This document shows, in pieces, positions 52,078 through 63,337 of a DNA stretch of 64,000 nucleotides. Within the stretch, counting starts at the first letter, position 1; the number at the start of each line of letters is the position of its first letter. The notes under the pieces are model-generated. The model did not search any database. It was not told the DNA's origin and was given only the letters and a program-made list of their open reading frames with translations. A program made the translations under genes and the position numbers. Source of the DNA: Canna indica (taxonomy: Eukaryota; Streptophyta; Magnoliopsida; Zingiberales; Cannaceae); the NCBI GenBank assembly GCA_034359265.1, contig CP136897.1, positions 27,088,001-27,152,000 of the forward strand, written 5' to 3'.

Positions 52078-53253
52078 TGTTGGCTTAAGATTTTCAACCT
52101 TGGTCTTAATCTCGGTTTGGATGATAATAAACATGGAACTAATGGTTTCATGAAGAATTTCTTTCAGGTTCCATATCGGTTAGCGCACGACGTCCTCGAT
52201 CGGAAATATCGGAGAAATCAAAAAATCAGAAGGACGTTGGTCGACGTGGTCTAATTCATCGGAAAGATAGAGTCTAGGTTTAGGGTGTCTAGTTTATGTT
52301 GTAAATCCTCGTGATGATGCATAAGAACCCAAAAACCATCCCCGAATCCCAAAACATGAAAACTCGGAAACCATCCTAAAATTCACTAAAGGATTTCTTG
52401 GAGCGGTATGCGACCAACCGGCAAGCGACCGAATTGCGTTCAACAGGCGAAAAAATGCCCGTTGAAGAGCCGTTCCTTGGAGAGGTTATAAATACCCCTC
52501 TCCAACCTTCATTAACCCAACTTAATAACCAAGATAAGCTTCCATTGAGCCATATTTGATCATCTCTAAAGGATTTCTTGAGCCATCTCTTTGTAATCCC
52601 TAGATTCCATGATAAAACCTTGATCTAGTCTTTGAACCTTCAAGATTCATCTTCTCAAGGCATCAAGAGGGCTAGGAGTTTCTTTTGGAGCTAAGTATAG
52701 TTTGATTTGTTTATTGCTCCAATTGATATTGTATTTTCTTAGTTATTTTCAATGTATACTAATTGTCTAAACCTAGAGTGCTAGGTTGATTGAGTTGGTG
52801 GTTGCCTTGGTGTTGAGGTTTAAACCCACCATTGTAAAGTTAGTTTACTAGGATTAGTTGAGTTGTCCCTTAGGTTGAGGTGGAAGAGTGCTCTCGGTAA
52901 GAAGGCGGAGACTTCTGGGTGTGGAAGTGCCTTAGGTTGAGAGAGAGACTCTTCATGTCAAAGTCCTCATTGTAAGGGAAACAAGATTAATCTAGTAAAG
53001 ATTAGTTTGGAAATCCTAAGCGGGGTGCTTAGGTAGTGGAGTAGGCATTGGGGCCGAACCACTATAAATCATTGTGTTAGCATTGATTTATGTTTGTGTT
53101 TATTGGCTTTATCTTTTATCGCTTCCACATTTAGTCATTCAATCGTGAATTGCCTAAGTAATCTAAGAAACGTTTAAAATTGAATTTAGGCGATAAGATT
53201 TAGTTAACACACTATTCACCCCCCCCCCTCTAGTGTGTCCATTTCACCCAACA
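52078..53253 (+). repeat. 5' LTR of SIRE-like copy 1
   Basis: 1176 bp, TGTTGGCTTAAG...TTTCACCCAACA. TATAAATA at 52487-52494, preceded by the hairpin arms ATGCCCGTTGAAG and AACAGGCGAAAA. Compared with the 3' LTR it lacks most of the upstream region between TTCACTAA (near 52388) and the short palindrome remnant (52400-52440), so its promoter array is nearly gone. Confidence 0.9.
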
Positions 53254-53255
53254 AT

Positions 53256-53267
53256 TGGTATCAGAGC
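53256..53267 (+). promoter_or_regulatory. Met-tRNA primer-binding site of copy 1
   Basis: TGGTATCAGAGC two bases after the LTR end, followed by GGATCGTAGATTG and a leader of about 55 bp to the gag ATG at 53322. Confidence 0.92.
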
Positions 53268-53321
53268 GGATCGTAGATTGATATTTCACCATCTCCTCTA
53301 CATCGTCTCTCGATCCAGAAA

Positions 53322-54727
53322 ATGGCACTAGAGTGTTTAGCGTCTTCACCTCCAAGGTTCGATGCCTCGAACTTTGGTCTTTGGAAATATAGGATGTACA
53401 CATATTTAAAGACTAAAGGTTTTGGTGTGCTTAATATGTTAAGACTAGAATTCATTGAGCCTAAGGTTGACATGCATGCTTGGAGCGAATTAGATAAGAA
53501 AATGTTTAAGTATAATGGAGATGTCATGAATTGTATTCTTTACACCTTACCAAATGGCATTCTTGAAAAAGTCATGCATTGTTCTACGGCTTTTGATTTA
53601 TGGGCTAGTTTGAATGTTTTATATGATCATGCTAAAATCAAAGAAATTGGTATATTTAATGAAGGTAGTGATGACAATGGTCATTCACCCACCCCTAATC
53701 TCGGTTTTGATGCTAATAGCTCTTCTAGTCAAAGAAGTAGCTCCAAGAGCCGAAAAAGAAAAGTAATTTGTCATGCTTGCAAAGAAAAAGGGCATGTGAA
53801 GAAGAATTATCCTACCATGAAAAACAAGCCAAAGAGGATGTCAAATGCTTCCACATCATCCTACTCAAGTGAATCATCCTCTTTTCATGACAATGAAGCC
53901 ACTTCAAAAGTTTGCCTCATGGATGCTAATGCTGAGGTACACTCTTCTCCGTCTTGTCATGCTAATGCTAATGATAATGCTAGCTCTACCAGTTCTCTCG
54001 ACATATCATATAATGAGTTAGTAGATAATACAAGAAAATGTATGCCTTGCTTGTTAAAAATGATAATGAAAATAAAAGATTGAAGAAAGATAATATAAGG
54101 CTTAACTCTCATGTGGATGAGTTAAAATTAGAAAATGAAATCTAGTTCTTTTAATTCTTCCCATGATAGGTTGAAACTTGAGCTTAAGGATTTAAAGCTT
54201 GAGAATGAAAATGAAACTTGAGAATTCAAAAATTATAAGTGAAAACAATAATTTGAAATCTCAATCTAATGCCTTATATCAATCTCTTAACTCATTGAAA
54301 AATGAGGTTGTGTCTTTAAATAAGAAGGTAAACGAATTGAAAAATAGTTCATTTCTTAAGAACACTAGAAATGCATATGTAAAGAATGTCAATGTTCATC
54401 ATCATTCCCATGTTATGCATTCTACCATTAGACCTCATGATCATAAGAAGAAGAATGATGTTTCTAAGAATGCTCATACTCATCATGTTTCACATGTCAA
54501 GCATTCTAATGATAAAGCACATGTCCATAGCAAAAATAAAAAGCTTCATGGACATTTTTTTTGTTGTGGTACTTTTGGGCATACTATATGATTGTGCATT
54601 TAAGATGAACCCAAGTGGAGTTAAAACACTTTGGGTAGCTAAGCCCTCTAACCCCCAAGGACCCAAAGCCATTTGGGTACCAAAAGTTTCATGCTCTTTT
54701 GTAGGGGGAGCCACCACACAAGGGTAA
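53322..54727 (+). pseudogene. gag of SIRE-like copy 1
   Basis: ATG at 53322, open to TGA at 54081-54083 (253 codons), then continued in other frames to TAA after GGATTQG at about 54727. Order: PPRFDASNFGLWKYRMYTYL (gag N-terminus), a UBN2-like region ending EKVMHCSTAFDLWA, then a zinc knuckle CHACKEKGHVKKNYP in which the last Cys is Tyr. Next come Ser-rich and Lys/Asn-rich coiled-coil stretches, FFCCGTFGHTI, NPQGPKAIWVPK and the stop. Intact SIRE gags end in the same WVPK phrase and go straight into protease. Here there is no protease. A lost knuckle Cys and two frame breaks make it defective. Confidence 0.85.
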
Positions 54728-57180
54728 TGGAAAGTGAAGAGTTGAAGTTGACAAAGAAACTGAAGGAAGGATCCTTACATGGTTGCAACTTCAAAGTCTT
54801 CACTTAGACTAGATGCCTTAGGTTTAAGAATTGGCATCTAAATCACTTGGTATCATCACCTTTTCTCTACTTGTATGTTTGAAGTTGGTGTTTATGATAC
54901 ATGCTTAAAATTGATTGATTTTCCCCACTCTTAATATATTTCAAATGATTTTTTATTTTTTGATTTCCGGTCTCTTCGGAGACCTATGTAGCCTATAACG
55001 GGCTCATGCGACCTTGCGGTTCTAAATCGTAGGCTCATTGTGGTCTTTCGGTTTTTAACCAATAGGAAGGGTTGGAGATCATGTTTCCATTTATATTTTA
55101 CTTGTGATCTCTTAAAATTCGTTTTGGTATCACTTGATTTTATTTAAAACGGATTTCGAACTATTTTACTTTGCTATATAGAATGATTAACTTGCTTGAA
55201 ATAATTATGCAATTATGTTATCAATGATTTCATCATGCAAGTTGAATCTAAGGTTAAATGGATGACTAATTAGAATGAAAAAGATTAGTTTGGCTAAAAT
55301 TTCAAGTATGAGGTATGATTTCAATTTTCATAAAATCTTAGTATTATACCTCAATGTTTAAGCTTAAATTATGTCTCAATACTCATGATTAGAATTGCAT
55401 GTCCCTTGAATTCTCATGAGTAGGTAGAATTTTAGTACTTAGGCAAATTTCATTAAATGAAACTTACTCTAGGTTGATATTCATTATTAGAGACCTTCTT
55501 TTTAAGTCCCAACTAGTTAAACATGTTTAGAGATCTTACTTTTCAAATATTTCATATTTTAAGATCTCTTTGATTCATTTTGATATCATGATAACTCCTT
55601 AAAATGAATCGCTATTATCTAGCATAGGTTAAGACTCTTAAATGAAACTTTGCATTGAATATTTGCTATTTAGTAAGTTAGCTTGCTAGTTGGTATATGA
55701 TTTCATTATAATACTAATGAAGCCTACTTGCAAGTTGAGAAAGTGGTAAATTTGGAAGGCTAAAGGGAATTGGGAAAGAAAATGAAAATTATGTAATTTC
55801 TCAAGAAATGAGGTATGAGTTTCATTTTGGCAAAATTTTTGCATAACACCTCTATTTTCTTGATAAAATGATTTCTCTATGCTCATGAATGTTTTTGCAT
55901 GATAATTGATTAAAATCTCATGAGTAGATAAAATTTTGATACTTAGGCAATTTCATGAAACCTTGTTTGAATGAAATGAGCTCTAGGTAGAATTTCATCT
56001 TAGATACTTCATTTTAAGTTGAAACTTAATAAACATATTTGAGCTTACTCATGATTTACATCCATGTGGTTAAATTTGGAAAATCATGCGTAACTGGATA
56101 AAATGACAACTAGCTCACCTTAGGAGACTCAAAATTGAAAAAGTTTGACCGAAGTCAACAATTTGACTTTGAAATTTCTTTTGAGCTCAAACTTCACAAA
56201 CATGTTTAGATTTACTCATGTTAGGTGTCCATGTGCTTAAATTTGAAAAACCATGAGTAAAGGTTAAAATTTGAATCTTAGCGATTTCATAATACATTAC
56301 TTGTTTTAGAATGAAATCATGCTAAGGTAAAATTTTGACCAAATGACATTATTTTCATTTCAAACTTAATAAACATGCTTTAAATGATTATATCTTGATA
56401 TCTGAAAAGTTTGAATGAAAACTGAAAACTTTTGAAAAAAATCCAATTATTTATGAAAATGCCACTAGATTTTAGTTATTTTTAGAAAAATGCAGAAAAT
56501 TAATTTTTCGGTGATTCTCGAAACTATAGGTTCTCTGAAAAATCTAGTTTCTTCAGTAAAAATTTCAAAAATTTTCAGTAAGAATATGATTTGATATGGG
56601 TTTTTGAAATTGAATTTCAAAACTTTAAAGTATCGTTCTTTCCAAATGCTCATTTTTTCGATACTTTGATTTTTGATCCAATCTTCGAATGAGACTTCAA
56701 GTATGATATTTTGAATTCACATTTAGTGTCGTTCCACTCATGTGATGAGAAAAATCATTTCTAAAATGATTTTTGACTCCTTGATCGATACACGAAAATA
56801 TCAATACTTAAGCCTATACATGATTTCTAGACTTGGAATGTATTTATCATCTAATGCTATCATGTATGATTTAGTCTCATATTAGATATTTAATTTTTCA
56901 TCCATTTAGTTGCGATTTTCATATTTCATGGAAAATAGTTTTAGAGTCTCAACTTTGACTATAGGTTGACTTTTCTTGCCCTTTTTTATTGATGTCAAAA
57001 GGGGGAGAAAAATATAGGTAAAAAGGGAAGAAAATATAGGTTAACCATGCATATAGATAGGGGGAGTTTTATTATGTAGATATGCATGTTGATAGGGGGA
57101 GAAATCCCATGATTGATATCCTTTGCGCTTTAATGAATATATTTTCTTAAGGATGTTTGTCATCATCAAAAAGGGGAGAT
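54728..57180 (+). other. long non-coding internal region of copy 1
   Basis: AT-rich, no ORF above background, with the palindrome GGTCTCTTCGGAGACC (54969-54984) and many diverged repeats of ATGAGTAAA / CATGTTTAGATTTACTCATG words about 150-250 bp apart. The same region is present in copies 2 (61382-62202) and 3 (37276-38697 and 19183-20889), so it belongs to the family. It ends in the polypurine tract 57168-57180. Confidence 0.85.
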
Positions 57181-59645
57181 TGTTGGCTTAAGGTTTTCAC
57201 CCTTGGTCTTAATCTCGGTTTTGATGATAACAAACATGGAACTAATGATTTCATTAAGAATTTCTTTCAGGTTCCATATCAGTTAGCGCATGACGTCCTC
57301 GATCAAAAATATCGAAGAAATCAAAAAATCAGAAGGACGTTGGTCGACGCGCTCGAATTCGTCGGGAAGATAGAGTCTAGGTTTAGGGTGTATAGTTAAT
57401 TTGTTGTTGTAAATCCTTATGATGATGCATAAGAACCCAAAAACCATCCCCGAATCTCAAAATATGAAAACCCGAAAACCGTCCTGAAATTCACTAAGCC
57501 TAGGGAGCTCCTTGGAGGGCTATATGACCTAGACATTTACTTGACATAAAAAATAGCGATAATTGTTCCTTGGGTTAAAACTAGATAACGAGGTATTTTT
57601 AAGGATTTTTTGGAAGCCTTTAGCCTACCCATATTTGACTCGAAAGATTAGGAAATTTTCGGTGCTGTTTGGTTAGCGAAAACTATTTTCTGGTTTGGTT
57701 TCAGTGAAACTGAAAACTTGGTTTCGAAAACTTGATTTTGGTTTCTAGTTTTCAGTTTTCCGAAAACGCGTTTGGTTAATGAAAACAACATAAGTTTTAG
57801 TTAGTTGAAACCAGTGAATATTTATTTGGCTATAAAAAGTAATATTAATTTTCCTTGAATATTTTTAGTAGTAATTAATATTTAGTTAGTTTACAAAATT
57901 AAATATTTGCTAATATAGTTATAAAATATTTGTAATATTTAATTAATTAAGTTATTGGTAGTTTGAGATTTTTTTGTTCAATTAGATATAAAAATTAATT
58001 AATAGTTAATATTTCAAAATAATAATAATTCTAGTGGTCTAAATTAGTTTTGATTAATTATAAATAGATTAACTTTAAGAAAATTTAGTTATTTTAAAAT
58101 TTGGGTTTGAGTCAATTAGATATAAATTGGTTTAATTAATTTGTAAATTTAAGATAATAGTTTGAGTTGAAAATGATGATTTTTATTTTTTTAAAAAAAA
58201 TTAATATAGTTTGATTTATTTTTAAATTAATTAATTTTATAAAAAAAATATTTATAATTATAAAGTTGTCACTCCATTTTGATAACGAAACCGACAGTCT
58301 CGAAACCACAGAAAACAACATTCTGGTGTTTTCATTTTTATTAAGAAAACTGGTTTCGTTTTCATTCTGGTTTCGATTCAGTTTCATGAAAACGCTGAAC
58401 CAAACATGTTTTCATAAGCAGTTTTGGTTTCAGTGAAACCGAAACCATGAAAACAGACTTGGTTTTGCTAACCAAATAGGCCCTTCGTTTTCCGAAAATT
58501 TGTACTAGACCCCAAAAACTAGATTTTGATTCTTAAGGATTTTAATTTTTTAAATATTTTTATTGAATCCAAATGGGGGGTAATCCTTATATAACATTTA
58601 TGTTTTAAAGTTGTTGACTTAAAGTTAAGAAATTTTATAAAAGTAGACTTAGCGCAGACGGAACCAGAAACGAGCAAACAAGTAAAGAAAACCAAGCAAA
58701 CTAGTAGTCTGCCTGTTTCGGTCGATCGAATGCAGCCAAAAAATAGAAGTAGCCAATCCGATTGACCGAAGTGTGCTAAAAACTGGTAGTGCTTGCTTCA
58801 GTCGACCGGATAGCAGAGGAGATGAAGCGCGATTAAGTCGGTCGACCGAACAGAGCGGTAGAAGGACAGAACGCCAGCAGTAAGCGACCGAATGGCAAGC
58901 GATTGAACGGCGTTCAACGGGCGAAAAAATGCCCGTTGAAGAGCCATTCCTTGGAGAGGTTATAAATACCCCTCTCCAACCTTCATTAACCCAACTTAAT
59001 AACCGAGATAAGCTTCCATTGAGCCATCTCTTTGCAATCCCTAGATTCCATGATAAAACCTTGATCTAGCCTTTGAACCTTCAAGATTCTTCTTCTCAAG
59101 GCATCAAGAGGACTAGGGAATTTCTTTTGGAGCTAAGTATAGTTTGATTTGTTTATTGCTCCAATTGATATTGTATTTTCTTAGTTATTTTCATTGTATA
59201 CAATTTGTGTAAACCTAGAGTGCTAGGTTGATTGAGTTGGTGGTTGCCTTGGTGTTGAGGTTTAAACCCACCATTGTAAACTTAGTTTACTAGGATTAGT
59301 TGAGTTGTCCCTTAGGTTGAGGTGGAAGAGTGCTCTCGGTAAGAAGGCGAAGACTTCCGGGTGTGGAAGTGACATAGGTTGAGAGCGAGACTCTTCGGGT
59401 GAAAGTCCTCGTTGTAAGGGAAACAAGATTAATCTAGTAAAGCTTAGTTTGGAATTAAAATCCTAACCGGGGTGCTTAGGTAGTGGAGTAGGCATTGGGG
59501 CCGAACCACTATAAATCATTGTGTTAGCATTGATTTCTGTTTGTGTTTATTGCTTTATCTTGTATCGCTTTCGCATTTAGTCATTCAATCGTGAATTGCC
59601 TAAGTAATCTAAGAAACGTTTAAAATCAAATTTAGGCGATAAGAT
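57181..59645 (+). repeat. 3' LTR of SIRE-like copy 1, 3'-truncated, with a MITE
   Basis: TGTTGGCTTAAGG start. Palindrome array 58715-58915, hairpin TTCAACGGGC/GCCCGTTGAA (58913-58940), TATAAATA 58961-58968, CTAACCGGGGTGCTTAGG block near 59465. It breaks off at AGGCGATAAGAT (about 59645), where the 5' LTR goes on for another 60 bp with TTAGTTAACACACTATTCAC. After the break comes a copy of the sequence that flanks the 5' LTR. Confidence 0.88.
57661..58483 (+). mobile_element. Harbinger-like MITE in the 3' LTR of copy 1
   Basis: 823 bp. The 17-bp terminal inverted repeat GGTGCTGTTTGGTTAGC matches the reverse complement of the right end, GGGCCTATTTGGTTAGC, at 14 of 17 positions. 3-bp flanks TTC/TTC. 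The interior is AT-rich, with inverted runs of GTTTCGTTTTC / GAAACCGAAACC words at both sides. Termini resemble the 6.7-kb Harbinger at 26745. No coding capacity. Confidence 0.8.
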
Positions 59646-60884
59646 CATTGTGAAGGTATTCCTAGACAAACCCTTGATACATATTGTGCATATCATTGTC
59701 ATGCTCATTATATTTGTATATACCTGCGAGTGTGATGTTGTGATGTGCGTGATGCATTTCCCGGAAGCCTCGCGGGTGGAGGGTAGGTGTGCCCCAAGGA
59801 GACAGCGTTGGCCTTATTCCGAAAGTCCGACTGGTGCGGGGAGATCATACCCGAAGGAGACAGCCCGAAGACCCGAGCGGGTGAGGGGAACATATGCCCC
59901 AACAGGCTAGCTTGGAAGAGCCAGTGATGGTGAGGGAAGAGCATATCCCAACAGGCTGATACTGAGCTGGGTGGTAGTGCGGCGGCCACCCGTCTACCTT
60001 CCCCATGTGGCTATGTGGGACCGACGGGTCCAGAGGTGATTCATGTGGATGATTGCATTGAGCATGTGGATGATTGCATTGAGCATGTTGATGATTACAT
60101 TGAGCATATTATATGTTGTGGTATTTTCTGCAGGGCTGCTAAGCATTGATGAGGATGATTGCACAGCTAAAAATAAATGCTCAAAATAAATATGTTTTAT
60201 GCTCTTATGCTTACCTGTATGCTTTTTAATTGTTGCATGATGATGATGATGATGATGTGTTGGAAATTGAGGACTGATCTACTCACTAAGTCCCAGTGAA
60301 CTTACCCCTCATTTTATTATTTTACAGCACCTGAGCTAGATCAGAGAGGTACCAAGGTGCAGTAGTGCGACTGGTGGAGGCAGGACAGCGGGTCTCGTGA
60401 CATGTCGTGGTCGAGGGAGATACCGAATCCTTTTTCCTTGTTTTCTTTGAGTCATTGAGTCATGTCGACTCGGTTTATTTGTTTTCGCATTTTTGTTATT
60501 CGAGATGTCTTTATTAGAAATTGAACTTTGAAACTGATTCCTAACTTTACTATTATTGAGTTGATGATCTATGGTTTATTTGAAATTAAATGTTTCTTTT
60601 TAAATCCTTGAGTTATTATTAAATGTTCAGGTTTGATTTATGTGTTTTTGTGGTTTGAGTTGGGGTTAGGCTTCGGGGTACGTGGCGTACCCTGGCCGGT
60701 CATACCGGATTTGGGGTGTGACACTCGTTTACCCATTGTCGAGGCTCTTTAGGGGGAAGGGGGGCAGGTACCGAAGCATCGCTCCTCGCTATTTCAGTGT
60801 CACCATGCTGTGGTTGATGTCATTAGCATGCAGTGGCACTCGCTTAGCTGTGGGTTCCAACCATTGTGGGGGGGGGGGGTAAGC

Positions 60885-60912
60885 TTTACTCGGCCCCATG
60901 GTGGGCGTCAAA
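60885..60912 (-). promoter_or_regulatory. Tat primer-binding site region
   Basis: Reading the reverse strand from the LTR end gives TTTGACGCCCACCATGGGGC, close to the GGCGCCCACCGTGGGGC phrase that follows the LTR of many plant Tat elements. One or two G-to-A type changes are present. Confidence 0.6.
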
Positions 60913-60918
60913 TTTTCC

Positions 60919-61381
60919 TGTCTGGGAGTTGGGGGCCTTCCGGTTCGGTTCAATGTCTCTCCTTGTTTGGTTCGACGCCGGTGGGGGGGATCTACAAAAT
61001 ACACTCCGACGCTCAAGTTACGGGGACTCCAAGGTGGAGGCAATGGAATTGGAACTTAGGGTTACCTGGGAGCGCCGTGTCTATTTTTATTGCAGGGAAG
61101 GACAGTGTTGCCGCCCAAAAATCTTGTAGTGAGGTTGCCCAGAATGGGTCGAGGTCGATCCCAAAGATTGCGGGTGTATATCATCTGATAAGCTAGGATG
61201 CTAATATCCTTATGCGGCCAGGTGGGGTCCCTGGGCAAAGCTATTATATCTGGCTTGAGCCTGATTCAGGAACGTAGTGAGGCGGAGCCCCCTAGATGGG
61301 GTCGCGCGGTCTGGTTCGGAATGAAGGATAGAGCGTTGCTGGGTCTAGTCCGACCGGGCCCTATATATCTAGTCCAGTCCA
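60919..61381 (-). repeat. Tat element 5' LTR
   Basis: 463 bp, reverse orientation from TGGACTGG at 61381 to ...CA at 60919. Shares the whole length with 43335-43756: GAGTTGGGGGCCTTCC, GGTTCGACGCC, ATTTTTATTGCAGGG, GGGTCGAGGTCGATC, GACCGGGCCCTATATA. The reverse-strand TATATAGGGC near 61370 is close to the LTR start. Beyond its end, forward GGCCCCATGGTGGGCGTCAA (60892-60911) is the primer-site region. Confidence 0.8.
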
Positions 61382-62202
61382 TCTCCTATGCTCAATTTAT
61401 CTCATTAAATTTGGAGTTTATGATACATGATTGATTCTAATTGGTTTTATTCGCTCTCGATATATTTCTTGAAAATGAATTTTGATTTTGATTTTCGGTC
61501 TCTTCGGGGACCTTTGTAGCCTATAATTGGCTCATGCGATCTTGCGGTTCTAAATCATAGGTCAATTGTGGCCTTTCGGTTTTCAACTAATAGAAAGGGT
61601 TGGAGATCTTAATTTTTAAATATTTCATATTTTGATATCACTCGATTCGTTTCGGATTCATGATAATTCATTTTGAAATGGATTTCAAAACTATTTAGCA
61701 AAGTAAACTTTGTAAACGATACTTGATTCTTCTCCTTGCTATTTAGTTTGATAGTTTGCATGTAGCTTTGGTTTCATTTTCTACTAATGAAGTGTACTTG
61801 CAAGACATTATAAATGGAATGCTATTTTGATGAAAAATGAAAAGTTTGGGAGAACTTTCAAGAATTAGATATGGTTTCCATTTTGGCAAAATTCTTGCAT
61901 AACACCTCAATTCCCTTGATAAAATGATTTCTCTATGCTTATGAATGATTTTGCATGATAATTGATTGAAATCTCATGAGTAGATAAAATTTTGATTCTT
62001 AGGCAGTTTCATGTCATCTAGATTGAATGAAATATGCTCTAGGTAGAAATTCATCTTAGAGACTTCATTTTAAGTTAAAACTTGATGAACATGTTTGAGT
62101 TTAATCATAATTTAATTCCATGAGGTTAAAATTGAAAAATCATGTGTAAATGGGAAAAATGATAACTAGCTCATCTAAGTCAACAAATTGACTAAGAAAT
62201 TT
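61382..62202 (+). mobile_element. SIRE-like copy 2, continuation after the Tat element
   Basis: Matches the non-coding region of copy 1 from about 54880 to 56170: TTTATGATACATG, the GGTCTCTTCGGGGACC word near 61496, GAAAGGGTTGGAGATC, GCTCTAGGTAGAAATTCATC. A small piece of the same region reappears at 63311-63332 after the foldback element. The 3' LTR of copy 2 is not present in the window. Confidence 0.8.
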
Positions 62203-63310
62203 CTTTGGGTTAATTATCCCAACTTTTACTCTCTCTCCTTAATATATCTCATATTTTCATTTGTATCGGATGGGGTCTCTAATTTTTATTTCGTTCCAAA
62301 TCTATCTCGTTGTTAACTACCTATTAATTATCTCGTTTGAATGATGACGTGGACAGTCAACATGCTAACGTGCACATGCTGACTAGGATTGGCAATCCAT
62401 GTCAGCATCCAACTTAATAACAAGATAATAACAGTCAACATGCTGACGTGGACATCCAATTTAATTACAAAATATATCCTCATTTTTCATGCTTTTCCCT
62501 AATCTATCCCCACTTTATAATTTTCCCAATTATATACCCCAGCTTTTGATTTGGTTTAAATTTATCCCACCGTGTTCCCAGCATCAAAATTGTCGTCTAA
62601 ATGCTGACCTAGTGTTGTTGACGTTGGTCAGTAGCCTACTCAATATTCTTATCAAGTTTTTAATTACTAATATTAAGCAAAGTTTTATTTGTAATTAACC
62701 CTAGACGTAAGTATCGTCTAGTCAGCAAAGCTATCAGTTTTTTATTTTAGGCGAGTTAAAAAATTAAAACCAGCTTTGCTAACTAGGCAATGCTTACATC
62801 TAGGTTTAATCTAGGGTTAATTACAAATAAAGCTTTGCTTAATATTTGTAATTAAAAACTTGATAAGAACGCTGACTGGACTATTGCCCCACGTCAGCAG
62901 TGCTAGGTCAGCATTCAGACGATAATTTTGACGTTGGGATAACGGTGGGATAAATTTGAAACAAATCCAAAGCTGAGGTATATAATTAGGAAAATTGAAA
63001 AGTGGAGATAGATCAGGAAAAAGCAGGAAAAATAGTGATATATTTTGTAATTAACCCACTTAATAGTAAGATAATAACAATCAACATGCTAACGTGGACA
63101 TGCTGACATGCTGCTGACTAGGATGCCGACGTGGACTGCTAATCCTAGTCAGCATGTCCACATCAACGGGATAATTAACGGGTAGGTAACAGTGGGATAG
63201 ATTTGAAACGAAATAAAAATTAGAGACTTCATTTGATACAAATAAAAAGATGAGATATATTAGGGAGAGAGAGTAAAAGTTGGGATATATACAATAATTT
63301 TTGCCCAAAC
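62203..63310. mobile_element. nested foldback element, 1.1 kb
   Basis: Almost the whole segment is one inverted repeat. Outer arms about 62203-62462 and 63056-63310: ATCCCAACTTTTACTCTCTC at 62216 pairs with GAGAGAGTAAAAGTTGGGAT at 63267. Inner arms about 62463-62735 and 62783-63055: TTAATTACAAAATATATC... pairs with ...GATATATTTTGTAATTAA, around a 47-bp centre. CTTTGGG / GCCCAAA mark the ends. TGCTGACGTGGAC words recur. No ORF. The surrounding SIRE-like sequence is continuous across it, so it is an insertion. Confidence 0.82.
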
Positions 63311-63337
63311 ATTTTGAGCCCAAACTTCTCAAGCATC

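Larger units (their letters stand above)
52078..59645 (+). mobile_element. SIRE-like copy 1: gag-only LTR retrotransposon
   Basis: 5' LTR 52078-53253, primer site, gag 53322-54727, about 2.45 kb without coding sequence, polypurine tract AAAAAGGGGAGAT (57168-57180), 3' LTR 57181-59645 (its last 60 bp are missing). No protease, integrase, RT or RNase H. The best preserved member of the family in the window, useful as the reference for the other copies. The 3' LTR contains a MITE at 57661-58483. Confidence 0.9.
50629..60723 (+). mobile_element. Tekay/Del-like gypsy LTR (composite), carrying SIRE-like copy 1
   Basis: The outer ends are those of one chromovirus-type LTR. It begins TGTTATGCCCAAAAATCC at 50629 and ends GGGTACGTGGCGTACCC...GATTTGGGGTGTGACA at 60723, flanked by CTCAT / CTCGT (one change). 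TATAAAA at 50917-50923 is a likely promoter. The LTR is interrupted by 52078-59645. A 155-bp piece before the interruption (51923-52077) is repeated after it (59650-59803), so the right part is from a second LTR copy or a duplication. No gypsy coding sequence remains. Confidence 0.8.
43335..61381 (-). mobile_element. Tat-lineage gypsy element, nested, without RT/IN
   Basis: Reverse-strand Ty3/gypsy element bounded by LTRs at 60919-61381 (5') and 43335-43756 (3'). Order from its 5' side: LTR, primer site region (60885-60912), leader, insertion of a Tekay-like LTR (50629-60723), gag (50628-49640), protease (49377-48580), tandem repeats (48255-47517), an antisense ORF (44517-47242 forward), purine tract (43757-43767) and 3' LTR. 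No RT, RNase H or integrase sequence was found. It sits inside the non-coding part of SIRE-like copy 2, whose sequence resumes at 61382. Flanks GTTCC / TCTCC may be a decayed target duplication. Confidence 0.82.

Noticed and set aside
59650..59989. Overlapping forward and reverse open frames
   Set aside because: The segment is part of the Tekay-like LTR; the GC-rich repeats (CCAACAGGCT, CCCCAAGGAGAC) keep several frames open by chance.
60682..61434. Several forward open frames up to 128 codons
   Set aside because: They lie in the primer-site region and 5' LTR of the reverse-strand Tat element and resemble no protein.
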